Part shown: piece by piece, positions 17,112 to 27,146 of the stretch | Numbering within the stretch: the first letter of the stretch is position 1 | Layout of the letters: every line of letters starts with the position of its first letter | From: Alcaligenes faecalis | GTDB lineage: Bacteria; Pseudomonadota; Gammaproteobacteria; Burkholderiales; Burkholderiaceae_B | Assembly (NCBI RefSeq): GCF_002443155.1 | Contig: NZ_CP023667.1 | Coordinates: 2,666,001 to 2,730,000 of the forward strand | Direction of reading: 5' to 3' | Length of the DNA: 64,000 nt | The notes under the pieces: model-generated | Told to the model about the DNA's origin: nothing | The model's input: the letters and a program-made list of their open reading frames with translations, nothing else | Databases searched by the model: none | Made by a program: the position numbers and the translations under genes

Positions 17112-17656
17112 GCGCCGTCATTGAAGAACCAACCCAAACAGCCATCGTCGATATGCAGCTGCATCATGAAATTGCCGACTTCCTGTACATGGAAGCCGAA
17201 CTGCTGGACGACTGGCAATTTCGCGATTGGCTGGATCTGCTGTCCGAGGACATCCACTACCACATGCGCAGCACCAGCAATGCGCAAACTCGTGATCGCC
17301 GCCGCAGCGTACAACCGCCGACCACCTGGATTTTCAACGACAACAAGTTCCAGCTGGAACGCCGCGTTGCTCGTCTGGAAACCGGCATGGCCTGGGCGGA
17401 GGAACCACCTTCGCGCACCCGCCACTTTGTCAGCAACCTGCGTATCCGCCCCTCCGCCGACGGCCAGGGTTACGAGATACGCAGCAACTACATCCTGTAC
17501 CGCGCCCAGAAAGAAAAGGACGAGACCTGGTACGCCGGCAAGCGCCTGGATTATGTACGCCGCGCAGACAACCGCTTTGGTTGGGAACTGTATGAACGCG
17601 AGATCGTTCTGGATCAAGTCGTCATTACATCCCACAACCTGAGCGTTCTGTTCTGA
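17108..17656 (+). CDS. hcaF: 3-Phenylpropionate/cinnamate dioxygenase, small (beta) subunit
   Basis: A 182-residue beta subunit of ring-hydroxylating dioxygenases (SnoaL/NTF2-like fold). The typical pattern is clear: [36 protein letters not shown], then a central [25 protein letters not shown] block. It is structural and assembles with HcaE into an alpha3-beta3 hexamer. The start overlaps the hcaE stop (ATGA), indicating coupled translation and equal stoichiometry. Confidence 0.9.
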   Translation: MSAVIEEPTQTAIVDMQLHHEIADFLYMEAELLDDWQFRDWLDLLSEDIHYHMRSTSNAQTRDRRRSVQPPTTWIFNDNKFQLERRVARLETGMAWAEEPPSRTRHFVSNLRIRPSADGQGYEIRSNYILYRAQKEKDETWYAGKRLDYVRRADNRFGWELYEREIVLDQVVITSHNLSVLF

Positions 17657-17672
17657 CCCTGCTCACTTTCCG

Positions 17673-18005
17673 ATGTTGATTGATATGACACGCATTACCG
17701 CATGTGAAACCGGTGCCCTGGCCGATGGCGAGGCACTGAAGATAGACACTCCCGACCGCCAGATTGCCCTGTTCAATATTGATGGCACCTTCTATGCGAC
17801 TGACGACCGTTGCACTCATGGCAACGCGTCCATGTCCGAAGGCTATATCGAGGACGACGGCACCGTGGAGTGCCCGCTGCACGCTGCCCGTTTCTGTCTG
17901 AAAACGGGCGCTGCCCTGTGCCAGCCCGCGACCGAGGCGCTACGCACCTATCCGGTGATCATCAGCGAAGGCATGGTCTATATCGATCTGGAGGCCCAGG
18001 CATGA
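17673..18005 (+). CDS. hcaC: Rieske-type ferredoxin of the hca dioxygenase
   Basis: A 110-residue Rieske ferredoxin (E. coli HcaC is 106). The cluster ligands are C47-x-H49 (CTHG) and C67-x2-H70 (CPLH). It passes electrons from HcaD to HcaE. The ATG at 17673 is given; an in-frame ATG at 17685 would start four residues later and is equally plausible, since neither has a strong ribosome site. It overlaps hcaB by 4 bases. Confidence 0.9.
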   Translation: MLIDMTRITACETGALADGEALKIDTPDRQIALFNIDGTFYATDDRCTHGNASMSEGYIEDDGTVECPLHAARFCLKTGAALCQPATEALRTYPVIISEGMVYIDLEAQA

Positions 18006-18817
18006 ATGGCTGGCTGCAAAACGAAGTCGCCTTGATCACTGGCGGCGGTTCAGGCCTGGGTCTGGCATTGGTAGAGCGCTTTTTAAAGGAAGGCGCATCC
18101 GTGGCCGTGCTGGAGCGCTCGGCAGAAAAATGTGCCGATCTGGAACAGAAGTTCGACGGCCAGGTGCTGGCCATCCAGGGTGATGTGTGCAGCGCAGCCG
18201 ACAACCAGAACGCCGTGAAGGCCACGGTGGCCCGCTTTGGCAAGCTGGACTGCTTTATTGGCAATGCTGCGGTCTGGGACCATGGTGCAAGGCTGATCAA
18301 TACCAGCATGGAACAGTTGGACAAAGGCTTTGACGAGCTGTTTGCCATCAACGTCAAAGGCTATCTGCTCGGTGCCAAGGCCGCCGCCGCCGAACTGGTC
18401 AAATCCTGCGGCAGCATGATTTTCACCTTGAGCAATTCGGCCTTTTACGCCGAAGGCGGTGGCCCGCTTTATACCGCCAGCAAACATGCCGCGGTCGGTC
18501 TGATTCGCGAACTGGCTTTTGAGCTGGCGCCTAAAGTCCGTGTCAACGGCGTGGGGCCTTGCGGCATGAAAACCGATTTGCGAGGCCCGCAAGCCTTGGG
18601 GCAGCAAGATACGCGCATCATGGATTCGCGTTCACCAGATGCCATCAAAGCGATCCTGCCCCTGCAATTCTTTCCCGAACCTGAAGAATTTACCGGCCCC
18701 TTTGTGCTGCTGGCCTCGCGCCAGAACAACCAGACTCTGACCGGCGTCATGATCAATGCCGACGCGGGGCTGGGAATACGCGGCATACGCAATGTGGCCG
18801 GTGGACTGGAGCTGTGA
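18002..18817 (+). CDS. hcaB: 2,3-Dihydroxy-2,3-dihydrophenylpropionate dehydrogenase
   Basis: A 271-residue SDR enzyme (E. coli HcaB is 270). The NAD-binding motif TGGGSGLG begins near residue 13, the NNA-type motif is replaced by 'GNAAVWD', and the catalytic YTASK is near residue 156. It rearomatises the cis-dihydrodiol to the 2,3-dihydroxyphenyl compound. The start ATG overlaps the hcaC stop (ATGA). A longer frame opens upstream inside hcaC and is not used. Confidence 0.88.
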   Translation: MNGWLQNEVALITGGGSGLGLALVERFLKEGASVAVLERSAEKCADLEQKFDGQVLAIQGDVCSAADNQNAVKATVARFGKLDCFIGNAAVWDHGARLINTSMEQLDKGFDELFAINVKGYLLGAKAAAAELVKSCGSMIFTLSNSAFYAEGGGPLYTASKHAAVGLIRELAFELAPKVRVNGVGPCGMKTDLRGPQALGQQDTRIMDSRSPDAIKAILPLQFFPEPEEFTGPFVLLASRQNNQTLTGVMINADAGLGIRGIRNVAGGLEL

Positions 18818-20106
18818 TGCAGACACCTCATATTGTGATTATTGGTGGGGGACAGGCCGGTGCCACGGCTGCCGCTGAACTGCGCCGCCGTGACTTTGCC
18901 GGACAGATCACCCTGGTCGGTGAGGAACCCCACCTGCCTTACGAACGCCCGCCCCTGTCCAAAGACGCCTTGCTGGACCCGGACAATGTGCAGCTGACCC
19001 TGCATCCGGCCAGCTTTTACAGCGAGCAGAACATCAGCCTGAAATTGGGTATCCGTGCCGAAGCGATTGACGCTCAACAAGGCTGCGTCACGCTGTCCAA
19101 CGGCGAAACCCTGCGCTACGACAGCCTCTTGCTGGCAACGGGCGCACAAGCGCGACGCTTGCCCGAACTGGACGCGCTGGGTGCGGTATCGCATGTTCTG
19201 CGTACTCTGGACGATGCCAACCGCATCCGTGCCCAGCTCAAGCCTGGCAGTCATGTGCTGGTGGTCGGTGCCGGTGTCATCGGCCTGGAACTAGCATCCA
19301 GCCTGGTCGCTTTGGGTGCCACGGTGGAACTGATCGATCCGGCCAGCCGCATCATGTCGCGCAACGCGCCGGAAGTCCTCAGCCAGTATCTGCAAACCGT
19401 GCATGAAGCTCGCGGCGTGTGCTTTCACCTGGGCACACAGGTCAGCAAGGCCCGCCTGGACGAAGAACAGAAAGTGGCGCTGACACTGAACAATGGCCAG
19501 CAACTGCAAGGTGATCTGCTGATTTACGGTGTCGGTGTGACCATTGATACCCGTTTGGCCGATAGCGCCGGACTGCACACCGAACAGGGTGCGATTGTGA
19601 TTGATGAGCACGGCCGCAGTTCCCAGCCTGCCATTTATGCCGCCGGTGATACCACCGTGCAAATTGGTCTGGATGGCCGCTGGCAACGACAGGAGACCTG
19701 GGAGAACGCCAACCGTCAGGCCTGCATGGCTGTTTGCCGCATGCTGAATCAGGAACCTGTCCAAGCCTGCCCGGCCTGGTTCTGGACAGACCAATGCGAT
19801 CTGAACATTCAATTCGCCGGAGACATGGCCGCTGCCCATTGGATCTTGCGCGGCAAGCTGGACACGCCTCCCTTTGTCCTGATTGGTCTGGACCCTGAAG
19901 GGGCCATTTGCGGTGCCATCACCGTCAATCAGGGCCGCGATATGCGCCCGCTTAAAGAGCTGATTGAACACCGGGCCGTCCTGCCGCTGGAAGTATGGAA
20001 CGACACCGCCCAGAACCTGCGCAATCTGGCCAAACAAGTCGCGCAGACAACAAACAGCCAAACCGCTGCCTTGGCTGGCGAAGCAGCGGTACCCGCACAC
20101 CCATAA
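18817..20106 (+). CDS. hcaD: Ferredoxin-NAD+ reductase of the hca dioxygenase
   Basis: A 429-residue FAD-dependent reductase. The N-terminal FAD motif is IVIIGGGQAGATAA, the PYERPPLSK block is typical of oxygenase reductases, a second dinucleotide fold is VLVVGAGVIGLELA near residue 150, and the FAD-binding IYAAGD lies near residue 275. It reduces the HcaC ferredoxin with NADH. It begins on the last base of the hcaB stop (TGATG); a GTG one codon earlier is possible. Confidence 0.9.
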   Translation: MQTPHIVIIGGGQAGATAAAELRRRDFAGQITLVGEEPHLPYERPPLSKDALLDPDNVQLTLHPASFYSEQNISLKLGIRAEAIDAQQGCVTLSNGETLRYDSLLLATGAQARRLPELDALGAVSHVLRTLDDANRIRAQLKPGSHVLVVGAGVIGLELASSLVALGATVELIDPASRIMSRNAPEVLSQYLQTVHEARGVCFHLGTQVSKARLDEEQKVALTLNNGQQLQGDLLIYGVGVTIDTRLADSAGLHTEQGAIVIDEHGRSSQPAIYAAGDTTVQIGLDGRWQRQETWENANRQACMAVCRMLNQEPVQACPAWFWTDQCDLNIQFAGDMAAAHWILRGKLDTPPFVLIGLDPEGAICGAITVNQGRDMRPLKELIEHRAVLPLEVWNDTAQNLRNLAKQVAQTTNSQTAALAGEAAVPAHP

Positions 20107-20125
20107 TCAGAATCAGGAGACTGAC

Positions 20126-21073
20126 ATGCTGGCACACCTGGAGTGTCTTTCACACACGCCTTTGCTGGGGCATCACGATCCGGCACAAAACGTACTGGAC
20201 GAGGTCTTTGCAGTACAGAAAGCCGCCCGCGAACGCATTGCGGCATTCAAACCTGACCTGATCGTGCTGTTCACCCCCGATCACTTCAACGGTTTTTTCT
20301 ACAACGTCATGCCCAGCTTTTGCATCGGCACGGGCGCACATGCCATTGGTGATTTTGACAGCCTGGCCGGACGCCTGGACGTGCCTTTCGAGCTGGCCAC
20401 ACAATGCGCCACCCATGTAATCAATAGCGGCGTGGACGTGGCCATTTCACACGATATGCAGCTGGATCATGGTGCCGCCTACCCGCTGGAGCACCTGGTG
20501 GGCAGTCTGGACCAGTATCCGGTCATTCCGGTTTTCATCAACTCGGTTGCCGCGCCCTTGCCAACCTTCAAGCGCGCCCGTTTGCTGGGCGAGGCCATCG
20601 GCCAATGGGCCCGCTCCACTGGCAAGCGCGTGCTGTGGATCGGTTCGGGCGGCTTGTCGCATCAACCTCCCGTCCCCGTCTACGCCGAAGCCCCCGATGC
20701 CGTACGACGCTCGCTGGACGGCGAAGGCTACACGCTGTCGCCCGAAGCCCGTGCCGCCCGCACACAACGCACGATCGATGCTGGCAGAGCCTTCACCCAG
20801 GACCCTTCTGTTCTGCATCCGCTCAACCCCGAATGGGACCAGAACTTTCTGGATCTGCTGCAAACGCAGGGCTATGCCCAGCTCGATGAGGTCGCCAACG
20901 ACGACGTGTCCGCCCTGGCAGGCCGAAGCGCCCACGAAGTCAAAACCTGGGTAGCCGCCTTTGCCGGGCTGTCAGCCTATGGCCCGTACGAAGCAGGCCA
21001 TCGCTACTACCGCGAAATTCCCGAGTGGATTGCCGGTTTTGGTGGCTTGTCTGCCCATCCCAGCAAGAACTGA
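20126..21073 (+). CDS. mhpB: 2,3-Dihydroxyphenylpropionate/2,3-dihydroxycinnamate 1,2-dioxygenase
   Basis: A 315-residue class III (LigB-type) extradiol dioxygenase (E. coli MhpB is 314). It opens the catechol ring in the meta position. Characteristic blocks are [59 protein letters not shown] and [13 protein letters not shown], which carry the histidine and acidic iron ligands and catalytic histidines of the family. The ATG at 20126 has an AGGAGA site 7 bases upstream. It is the first mhp gene after hcaD, 19 bases on. Confidence 0.93.
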   Translation: MLAHLECLSHTPLLGHHDPAQNVLDEVFAVQKAARERIAAFKPDLIVLFTPDHFNGFFYNVMPSFCIGTGAHAIGDFDSLAGRLDVPFELATQCATHVINSGVDVAISHDMQLDHGAAYPLEHLVGSLDQYPVIPVFINSVAAPLPTFKRARLLGEAIGQWARSTGKRVLWIGSGGLSHQPPVPVYAEAPDAVRRSLDGEGYTLSPEARAARTQRTIDAGRAFTQDPSVLHPLNPEWDQNFLDLLQTQGYAQLDEVANDDVSALAGRSAHEVKTWVAAFAGLSAYGPYEAGHRYYREIPEWIAGFGGLSAHPSKN

Positions 21074-21105
21074 AATCCACCACAACAAAACATCAGGAGA
21101 TTGTC

Positions 21106-21960
21106 ATGAGTCTGAATGAATCTGATTACAGCCGTTTCGCGACCGTGGTCGAGGAAGGCAAGGAACTGCGCATCCACTACAACGATCTGGGTCAGGGCGA
21201 ACAGACGGTTGTCATGCTGCACGGCTCGGGCCCCGGTGCCACCGGCTGGGCCAACTTCAATCGCAATATTGAACCGCTGACCCAGGCCGGTTACCGCGTC
21301 CTGCTGATCGACTGTCCTGGCTGGGGCAAGAGCGATTCCATCGTCAACGGCGGTTCACGCTCCGACCTGAACGCCCGTGTGGTGAAAAGCATTATTGACC
21401 AACTGGGCATAGACAAAATCCACATGCTGGGCAATTCCATGGGCGGCCATAGCTCGGTTGCCTTTGCCCTGACCTGGCCCGAGCGCGTGGCCAAGCTGGT
21501 CCTGATGGGTGGCGGCACAGGTGGCATGAGCCTGTTTACCCCTATGCCCAGCGAAGGCATCAAGCTGCTGAACGGTCTGTACCGCGAACCCACGCTGGAA
21601 AACCTGAAGCGCTTTAACAATGTGTTCGTATTCGACGCCAGCGTGCTGACCGAAGAGCTGCTGCAAGCCCGTCTGAACAATATGCTCAGCCGCAAGGACC
21701 ACCTGGAAAACTTCCTGAAGTCCCTGGAAGCCAATCCCCGCCAGTTCCCCGATTTCAGCCCACGTCTGCCCGGCATTACCGCCCCTACCCTGATCATCTG
21801 GGGCCGTCAGGACCGGGTTGTGCCTTTCGATACCGGCCTGCGTCTGCTGGCTGGCATTCCCAACTCCGAGCTGCATGTCTACAACCAGTGCGGTCACTGG
21901 GCGCAGTGGGAACATGCCGAGAAATTCAACCAGCTGGTTCTGGACTTCCTGGAGCGTTGA
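21106..21960 (+). CDS. mhpC: 2-Hydroxy-6-oxonona-2,4-diene-1,9-dioate hydrolase
   Basis: A 284-residue alpha/beta-hydrolase that cleaves the ring-opened product to 2-hydroxypenta-2,4-dienoate plus succinate (or fumarate from the cinnamate branch). The oxyanion region is [12 protein letters not shown], the nucleophile elbow GNSMGG, the acid residue is in WGRQDRVVP, and the catalytic His in QCGHWAQWE. Start at 21106 with an AGGAGA site. It lies one base before mhpD. Confidence 0.93.
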   Translation: MSLNESDYSRFATVVEEGKELRIHYNDLGQGEQTVVMLHGSGPGATGWANFNRNIEPLTQAGYRVLLIDCPGWGKSDSIVNGGSRSDLNARVVKSIIDQLGIDKIHMLGNSMGGHSSVAFALTWPERVAKLVLMGGGTGGMSLFTPMPSEGIKLLNGLYREPTLENLKRFNNVFVFDASVLTEELLQARLNNMLSRKDHLENFLKSLEANPRQFPDFSPRLPGITAPTLIIWGRQDRVVPFDTGLRLLAGIPNSELHVYNQCGHWAQWEHAEKFNQLVLDFLER

Positions 21961-21961
21961 G

Positions 21962-22759
21962 ATGAACAAGGCATCCAGCGATCTGCTCGATACCCTGGCC
22001 AGCCGTCTGCGCCAGGCCGAGAGCAGCAATCAGGCCATAGACCCGATTCGCAGCCTGATTGGTGAAGACAATGCCGAGGCGGCCTACACCATCCAGCGCA
22101 TCAATATTGCCCGTGGGCTTGCCCAAGGCCGTCGCCTGACAGGCCGCAAGATTGGCCTGACCAACCCAAAGGTCCAGCAGCAACTGGGCGTGTCGCAACC
22201 CGACTTTGGCGCGCTGTTTGCCGACATGGCCTATGGCGATGGCGAAACCGTCCCTGTCGAGCGTGTCCTGCAACCCAAGATTGAAGCCGAAATTGCCCTG
22301 GTACTGGAGCGCGACCTGCCCCATGCCGACACCAGCTTTGGCGATGTCGCCGCAGCAGTGGGCTGGGTCATGCCCTCTTTGGAGATCGTGGGCAGCCGCA
22401 TTGCCAACTGGGATATCCGCTTTGTGGATACCGTGGCCGACAACGCCTCCAGCGGCCTGTACGTGCTGGGCGGCCCTGCTCGTCGCCTGGACGGCCTGGA
22501 CCTGCGCAATGCCCGCATGAGCCTGCATCGCAATGGGGAACTGGCCTCCAGTGGCAGCGGTGCCGAATGCCTGGGCCACCCCTTTAATGCCGCCGCCTGG
22601 CTGGCCCGCACCATGGCCAAACTGGGCGAACCGCTACGGGCCGGCGATCTGATTCTGACCGGTGCACTAGGCCCGATGGCACCCGTTGCTCCCGGTGATC
22701 ACTGTGAAGCCGTGATCGAAGGCATAGGCTCGGTATCCGTCACCTTCAGCGCAGGCTAA
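21962..22759 (+). CDS. mhpD: 2-Keto-4-pentenoate hydratase
   Basis: A 265-residue hydratase (E. coli MhpD is 269) that adds water to 2-hydroxypentadienoate to give 4-hydroxy-2-oxovalerate. The family blocks [23 protein letters not shown] and the metal-binding [15 protein letters not shown] are present, with a C-terminal [19 protein letters not shown]. The start at 21962 directly follows the mhpC stop. The frame continues upstream within mhpC but is not coding there. Confidence 0.92.
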   Translation: MNKASSDLLDTLASRLRQAESSNQAIDPIRSLIGEDNAEAAYTIQRINIARGLAQGRRLTGRKIGLTNPKVQQQLGVSQPDFGALFADMAYGDGETVPVERVLQPKIEAEIALVLERDLPHADTSFGDVAAAVGWVMPSLEIVGSRIANWDIRFVDTVADNASSGLYVLGGPARRLDGLDLRNARMSLHRNGELASSGSGAECLGHPFNAAAWLARTMAKLGEPLRAGDLILTGALGPMAPVAPGDHCEAVIEGIGSVSVTFSAG

Positions 22760-22784
22760 GTCCTCTTTGTACGGAGTAACACAC

Positions 22785-23732
22785 ATGACAAACCCCAACG
22801 GCATTGCCGTCGCCATCATAGGCTCGGGCAATATCGGCACCGACCTGATGATCAAGGTGATGCGCCAAAGCAAACACCTGAAAATGGGCGCAATGGTCGG
22901 CATCGACCCGGCCTCTGATGGTCTGGCCCGTGCGGCCCGCCTGGGCGTGCCCACCACCCACGAAGGACTGGATGGGCTGTTGAAGCTGCCCAACTTCAAG
23001 GACATTCGCATTGTGTTTGATGCGACCAGCGCCGGTGCCCACGCCCGTCACAATGCCGTCCTGCAAGAGCATGGCATCCAGGTCATTGACCTGACTCCTG
23101 CGGCTATCGGCCCCTACACCATCCCGGTCGTGAACCTGGACGACAATCTGGACGCGCCCAACATCAATATGGTCACCTGCGGTGGGCAGGCCACCGTCCC
23201 TATCATTGCGGCGGTCTCGCAGGTCACTCCCGTGCACTATGCCGAGATCATTGCCTCGATCTCGTCCAAATCCGCCGGTCCGGGCACCCGCGCCAATATT
23301 GACGAGTTTACTGAGACCACCAGCAAAGCCATGCAGGTCGTAGGCGGTGCCACCGTGGGCAAGGCCATCATTGTGCTCAACCCGGCCGAGCCGCCTTTGC
23401 TGATGCGCGATACCGTCTACACCCTCAGCGATCCGGGCCAGGAAGCGGAAATCGAGCAGTCCATCCAGCGCATGGCCGACAAGGTTCAGGCCTACGTGCC
23501 CGGCTATCGCCTCAAGCAAAAAGTGCAGTTCGATGTGATCCCCAAGGACAAGCCCATCAATGTGCCCGGTCTGGGATGGCGCTCCGGCCTGAAAACTTCG
23601 GTGTTCATCGAGGTGGAAGGCGCCGCACACTATCTGCCTGCCTATGCTGGCAACCTGGACATCATGACCAGTGCCGCGCTGGCCTGCGCCGAGCGTCTGG
23701 CCCAAACCCGCCTGCTGACGCAAACCGCATGA
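22785..23732 (+). CDS. mhpF: Acetaldehyde dehydrogenase (acylating)
   Basis: A 315-residue enzyme (E. coli MhpF is 316) that converts acetaldehyde, CoA and NAD+ to acetyl-CoA. The Rossmann motif is [12 protein letters not shown], and the catalytic Cys lies in [13 protein letters not shown]. It normally forms a channelling complex with MhpE, encoded next. The ATG at 22785 follows an ACGGAG site; a TTG at 22767 is in frame but lies before that site. Its stop overlaps a possible mhpE start. Confidence 0.93.
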   Translation: MTNPNGIAVAIIGSGNIGTDLMIKVMRQSKHLKMGAMVGIDPASDGLARAARLGVPTTHEGLDGLLKLPNFKDIRIVFDATSAGAHARHNAVLQEHGIQVIDLTPAAIGPYTIPVVNLDDNLDAPNINMVTCGGQATVPIIAAVSQVTPVHYAEIIASISSKSAGPGTRANIDEFTETTSKAMQVVGGATVGKAIIVLNPAEPPLLMRDTVYTLSDPGQEAEIEQSIQRMADKVQAYVPGYRLKQKVQFDVIPKDKPINVPGLGWRSGLKTSVFIEVEGAAHYLPAYAGNLDIMTSAALACAERLAQTRLLTQTA

Positions 23733-23749
23733 CACGCAAGGACATCACA

Positions 23750-24784
23750 ATGGCACACGATCCCAACAAGAAGCTCTTTATTTCCGACGTGACCCTGCGC
23801 GACGGCAGCCACGCGGTACGTCATCAATACAGCCTGCAAAACGCCATGGATATTGCCCGTGCCCTGGATCAGGCCAAGGTCGATTCCATCGAGGTGGCCC
23901 ACGGCGACGGGCTGTGTGGCTCCAGCTTCAACTACGGTTTTGGCGCACACACCGATCTTGAATGGATTGAGGCCGTGGCCTCGGTCATTACCCATGCCAG
24001 GATTGCCACCTTGCTGCTGCCAGGCATTGGCACCATCCACGATCTGAAAGCCGCTTATGACGCCGGTGCCCGCATTGTGCGGGTGGCCACGCACTGTACC
24101 GAGGCCGACGTCAGCAAGCAGTACATCGAATATGCCCGCAATCTGGGCATGGATACGGTGGGCTTTCTGATGATGAGCCACATGACCACGCCTCAACATT
24201 TGGCTGAACAAGCCAAGCTGATGGAAAGCTACGGGGCGACCTGCTGCTATGTGGTCGACTCGGGCGGGGCCTTGAACATGAATGATGTGCGCGACCGTTT
24301 CCGCGCCTTCAAGGATGTGCTCAAGCCCGAAACCGAAACCGGCATTCACGCCCACCACAACCTATCCCTGGGTGTAGCCAACAGCATTGTGGCCGTGGAA
24401 GAAGGCTGCGACCGCATCGATGCCAGCCTGTCGGGCATGGGTGCTGGAGCCGGCAATGCTCCGCTGGAAGTGTTTATTGCTGCCGCCGCACGCATGGGCT
24501 GGAACCATGGCACGGATCTGTACACCCTGATGGATGCAGCGGACGATATTGTGCGCCCCTTGCAGGATCGCCCGGTGCGCGTAGACCGCGAAACCCTGGC
24601 CCTGGGCTATGCAGGCGTCTACAGCAGCTTCTTGCGTCACAGCGAAGTGGCCGCCCAGAAATACGGTCTGAAAACCGTGGACATTCTGGTCGAACTGGGC
24701 AAACGCCGCATGGTGGGCGGCCAGGAAGACATGATCGTGGACGTGGCTCTGGACTTGCTGCAACGACAAGCCGCGACGGCCTGA
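23750..24784 (+). CDS. mhpE: 4-Hydroxy-2-oxovalerate aldolase
   Basis: A 344-residue DRE-TIM metalloaldolase that splits 4-hydroxy-2-oxovalerate into pyruvate and acetaldehyde. It aligns almost throughout with what I recall of E. coli Mhp[59 protein letters not shown] with the metal histidines, and [13 protein letters not shown]. The start at 23750 has AAGGA 10 bases upstream and gives the family's N-terminus; an in-frame ATG at 23729 overlaps the mhpF stop (ATGA) and is an alternative. It is the last enzyme gene of the pathway. Confidence 0.92.
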   Translation: MAHDPNKKLFISDVTLRDGSHAVRHQYSLQNAMDIARALDQAKVDSIEVAHGDGLCGSSFNYGFGAHTDLEWIEAVASVITHARIATLLLPGIGTIHDLKAAYDAGARIVRVATHCTEADVSKQYIEYARNLGMDTVGFLMMSHMTTPQHLAEQAKLMESYGATCCYVVDSGGALNMNDVRDRFRAFKDVLKPETETGIHAHHNLSLGVANSIVAVEEGCDRIDASLSGMGAGAGNAPLEVFIAAAARMGWNHGTDLYTLMDAADDIVRPLQDRPVRVDRETLALGYAGVYSSFLRHSEVAAQKYGLKTVDILVELGKRRMVGGQEDMIVDVALDLLQRQAATA

Positions 24785-24815
24785 TTCCAAAAATTCAAAA
24801 AAAGCTCTACCCCGA

Positions 24816-24842
24816 CTCACCGCCGCTTTAGCGCGCGGTGAG
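24816..24842. other. Hairpin between mhpE and mhpT
   Basis: Inverted repeat CTCACCGC/GCGGTGAG (8-bp arms, 11-base loop), 31 bases after mhpE and not followed by a T run. A second GC-rich dyad around GCGCCCTGAATTCGGGGC follows (24852-24870). They may slow or partly terminate transcription into the transporter gene or protect the upstream mRNA 3' end. Confidence 0.4.
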
Positions 24843-24923
24843 CGGATTTCTGCGCCCTGAATTCGGGGCGGGCAGGTCGCAGAAGCAATAAAAAACGTCC
24901 CGGTCAACCGAGGAGACATTGCA

Positions 24924-26168
24924 ATGACACAAACCCACGGCCGCAGACACGCGGTCATTACCGTGGCGATCTGCTTTCTGATCGCTGTTATCGAAGGCAT
25001 GGACATTCAGGCCGCCGGCATTGCCGTTAAAGGCGTGGCGGCGGAGTTTGGACTGGATAAAACCTATCAGGGCTATTTTCTAAGTGCAGGCATTCTGGGC
25101 CTGCTGCCCGGTTCACTGATGGGCGGGCGCTGGGCCGATAAATACGGTCGCAAGGCCGTACTGATTGCCTCGGTCGCCATCTTTGCCCTGTTTACCTTGT
25201 TCACCGCCTGGGTCAACAGCCTGGCCATTCTGTTGATGGTGCGCTTTCTGGCTGGTGCTGGGCTGGGCGCAGCCATGCCCAACCTGATCACTCTAGCCGC
25301 CGAGTCGGTCAAGCCAGAACATCGGGCACGCGCCGTTGGGATGATGTATGCGGGCATGCCTGTGGGTGCAGCCATCCTGTCACTGGTGGCCGCCTCCAAC
25401 TTTGGCGAGAACTGGAAAAACATCTTCTACCTGGGCGGCTTGCTGCCCCTGCTCGTCATTCCTGTCATGGTGTGGTTCTTGCCCGAATCACGCGAGTTTC
25501 TGCAGGCACGCCAGAGCCGGACCATCGTCCAGGGACGCTTCCAGGATCTGTTCAGAAATGGTTTGGCCACCCGTACCCTGCTCTTGTGGGTCAGCTACTT
25601 CTTCACGCTGATGGTGGTGTATCTGATGCTGAGCTGGTTGCCGTCCCTGTTCCAGGAACTGGGCTTTAGCCGCAAGCAAGGCAGCACTGCGCAATTCTGG
25701 TTCATGGTCAGCGCAACCGTGGGCACCGTCTTGCTGGGCTATCTGACAGACCGCTGGAAGAAGGCCCTGGTCATTGCGCTGATGTACGGCGGTATTCTGG
25801 CTGGCTTGTTAAGCCTGAACGGCGCGGCGGGCCTGGAGCAGATGTATTGGGCCGCAGCCCTGACGGGTGCATTTGTGATCGGTTGCCAGGGTGTGTTGTA
25901 TGCCTTTGGCGGTATTGTTTACCCCACGGCCGTACGCGCCACTGGCGTTGGCACAGCCGCAGCCGTTGGCCGCATTGGCGCGACTCTGGGCCCAACCATT
26001 GCAGGTATGTTGCTCAGCCAGGGATACGGGGCCGCGGGCGTCATCAGTTCGGCTATTCCCTGCATCGTTGTTTCGGCCTTGTGCATGCTGCTGGTGGTGC
26101 GTCAGATCCATCAAGGACAAATACAATCATCAGACCGCCCAGGCTTGCCAGTTGCGACGAAGGCCTGA
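24924..26168 (+). CDS. mhpT: Aromatic acid MFS transporter, MhpT-like
   Basis: A 414-residue, 12-segment major facilitator of the aromatic acid:H+ symporter group (E. coli MhpT is 403). Visible marks are the N-terminal EGMDIQAAGIA in helix 1, the loop 2-3 motif GGRWADKYGRK, and the second-half repeat GYLTDRWKK. It follows the pathway genes after a 139-base spacer with hairpins, and probably imports phenylpropionate, cinnamate or their hydroxylated derivatives. The start has a GAGGAG site 9 bases upstream. Confidence 0.88.
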   Translation: MTQTHGRRHAVITVAICFLIAVIEGMDIQAAGIAVKGVAAEFGLDKTYQGYFLSAGILGLLPGSLMGGRWADKYGRKAVLIASVAIFALFTLFTAWVNSLAILLMVRFLAGAGLGAAMPNLITLAAESVKPEHRARAVGMMYAGMPVGAAILSLVAASNFGENWKNIFYLGGLLPLLVIPVMVWFLPESREFLQARQSRTIVQGRFQDLFRNGLATRTLLLWVSYFFTLMVVYLMLSWLPSLFQELGFSRKQGSTAQFWFMVSATVGTVLLGYLTDRWKKALVIALMYGGILAGLLSLNGAAGLEQMYWAAALTGAFVIGCQGVLYAFGGIVYPTAVRATGVGTAAAVGRIGATLGPTIAGMLLSQGYGAAGVISSAIPCIVVSALCMLLVVRQIHQGQIQSSDRPGLPVATKA

Positions 26169-26260
26169 ACGCAAGCCATTGTGCGGATCGGCCTTCCAGT
26201 CCGCTCACACACGATGCCCCTTGCCCTGCTTGCTCACTAATACGCCAAGAGCAAGTGCAT

Positions 26261-26294
26261 AAGCACAGACGCGCCTCTCGGCGCGTCTGTGCTT
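26261..26294 (+). terminator. Perfect 15-bp inverted repeat downstream of mhpT
   Basis: AAGCACAGACGCGCC/GGCGCGTCTGTGCTT with a 4-base loop (TCTC), about 90 bases after the mhpT stop. It is the likely end of the hca-mhp transcript, although only a short T-rich tail follows. Confidence 0.6.
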
Positions 26295-26408
26295 GTCTGT
26301 TGTCATCTGCTGTTTTCAGCAAGCCCAACCCTGCGTATCTCATCCATTACGCTAGAAATCCTCAATGAGAATGAAAACAAGAATAAAGAATGACGGGATA
26401 CAATGGCC

Positions 26409-26435
26409 GGCTGCTATTTCGCAGCCGATTTTTTA
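26409..26435 (+). terminator. Terminator-like hairpin before the 26500 gene
   Basis: Stem GGCTGC/GCAGCC (26409-26414 with 26421-26426) followed by GATTTTTTA. It lies 65 bases upstream of the next gene, so it either ends a short upstream transcript or acts as a leader attenuator. No gene is supported between it and mhpT. Confidence 0.5.
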
Positions 26436-26499
26436 TGGTCAGGCATGACGCTGCAGCGGAAAACAATAAAATGCCTGGCCCTGTACGGAAACACGGACG

Positions 26500-27117
26500 A
26501 TGGACACAGTACTACTTCTTCTGGCCGCCGCCATTGCCTTGCACTTTGTGCGAGCACGATATCAGCGCGGGCGCATTATCTTGCTGGGTCGCCACTTGAG
26601 CAGCTTCCAGCTGGAACGCCATATGGAAACGCTGACAGAAGGCTATACCCGCGCGATTGGCGAGCAGGACCCTTCACGCCAACTGCAGGTGCTGAAGATG
26701 TTTGCCCAGACCGAAAACGCAGTCGCCACGCAGATTCAATCCCTGGCCGATCTGCTGCAAAAGGAACCGGCTGAAAGCACCCGAGTGGGCATGCTGCCCT
26801 TCTGTGTGCCCTACGCAGAACGTATCATCCCGTCAATGACACGGGATTTCCGCCAGCTCTTGCAAATTCATGCCGGCGGGCTACGCCATATGGTGGACAA
26901 CCCGCAGCAACTGGACCCCAAGAGCCGGGCCTTTCATCTGTCCGCAGAGCTGTACCTGTTTCAACACAGCTGCCATTGGTTCTGCAAGTCCCGCACGGTG
27001 GCGGATACTCGTTTACTGGCGCGCCATAAAGTGACACATCAAAAGGTACTGGAATCCGTTTCTGCCCAGACCCGCAATGCCTATTTGCGCTGGCAGGAAA
27101 GTCCAGCCAACCAGTAA
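26500..27117 (+). CDS. Hypothetical membrane-anchored protein
   Basis: A 205-residue protein I do not recognise. Residues 2-16 (DTVLLLLAAAIALHF) form one hydrophobic segment, with positive residues just after (RARYQRGR), so it is probably an inner-membrane protein with its body in the cytoplasm. The body is helical and charged; residues ~40-95 could form a coiled coil or helical bundle. Cys and His cluster near residues 155-162 (FQHSCHWFCKS). It is monocistronic, with a strong terminator immediately after the stop and an upstream terminator-like hairpin. A real gene is likely from its length, composition and defined transcript ends. Confidence 0.6.
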   Translation: MDTVLLLLAAAIALHFVRARYQRGRIILLGRHLSSFQLERHMETLTEGYTRAIGEQDPSRQLQVLKMFAQTENAVATQIQSLADLLQKEPAESTRVGMLPFCVPYAERIIPSMTRDFRQLLQIHAGGLRHMVDNPQQLDPKSRAFHLSAELYLFQHSCHWFCKSRTVADTRLLARHKVTHQKVLESVSAQTRNAYLRWQESPANQ

Positions 27118-27146
27118 AAAAGGGAGCCAGACTGGCTCCTTTTTTA
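27118..27146 (+). terminator. Rho-independent terminator
   Basis: Stem GGAGCCA/TGGCTCC (3-base loop) followed by TTTTTT at 27140-27145, directly after the hypothetical gene's stop. Confidence 0.88.
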
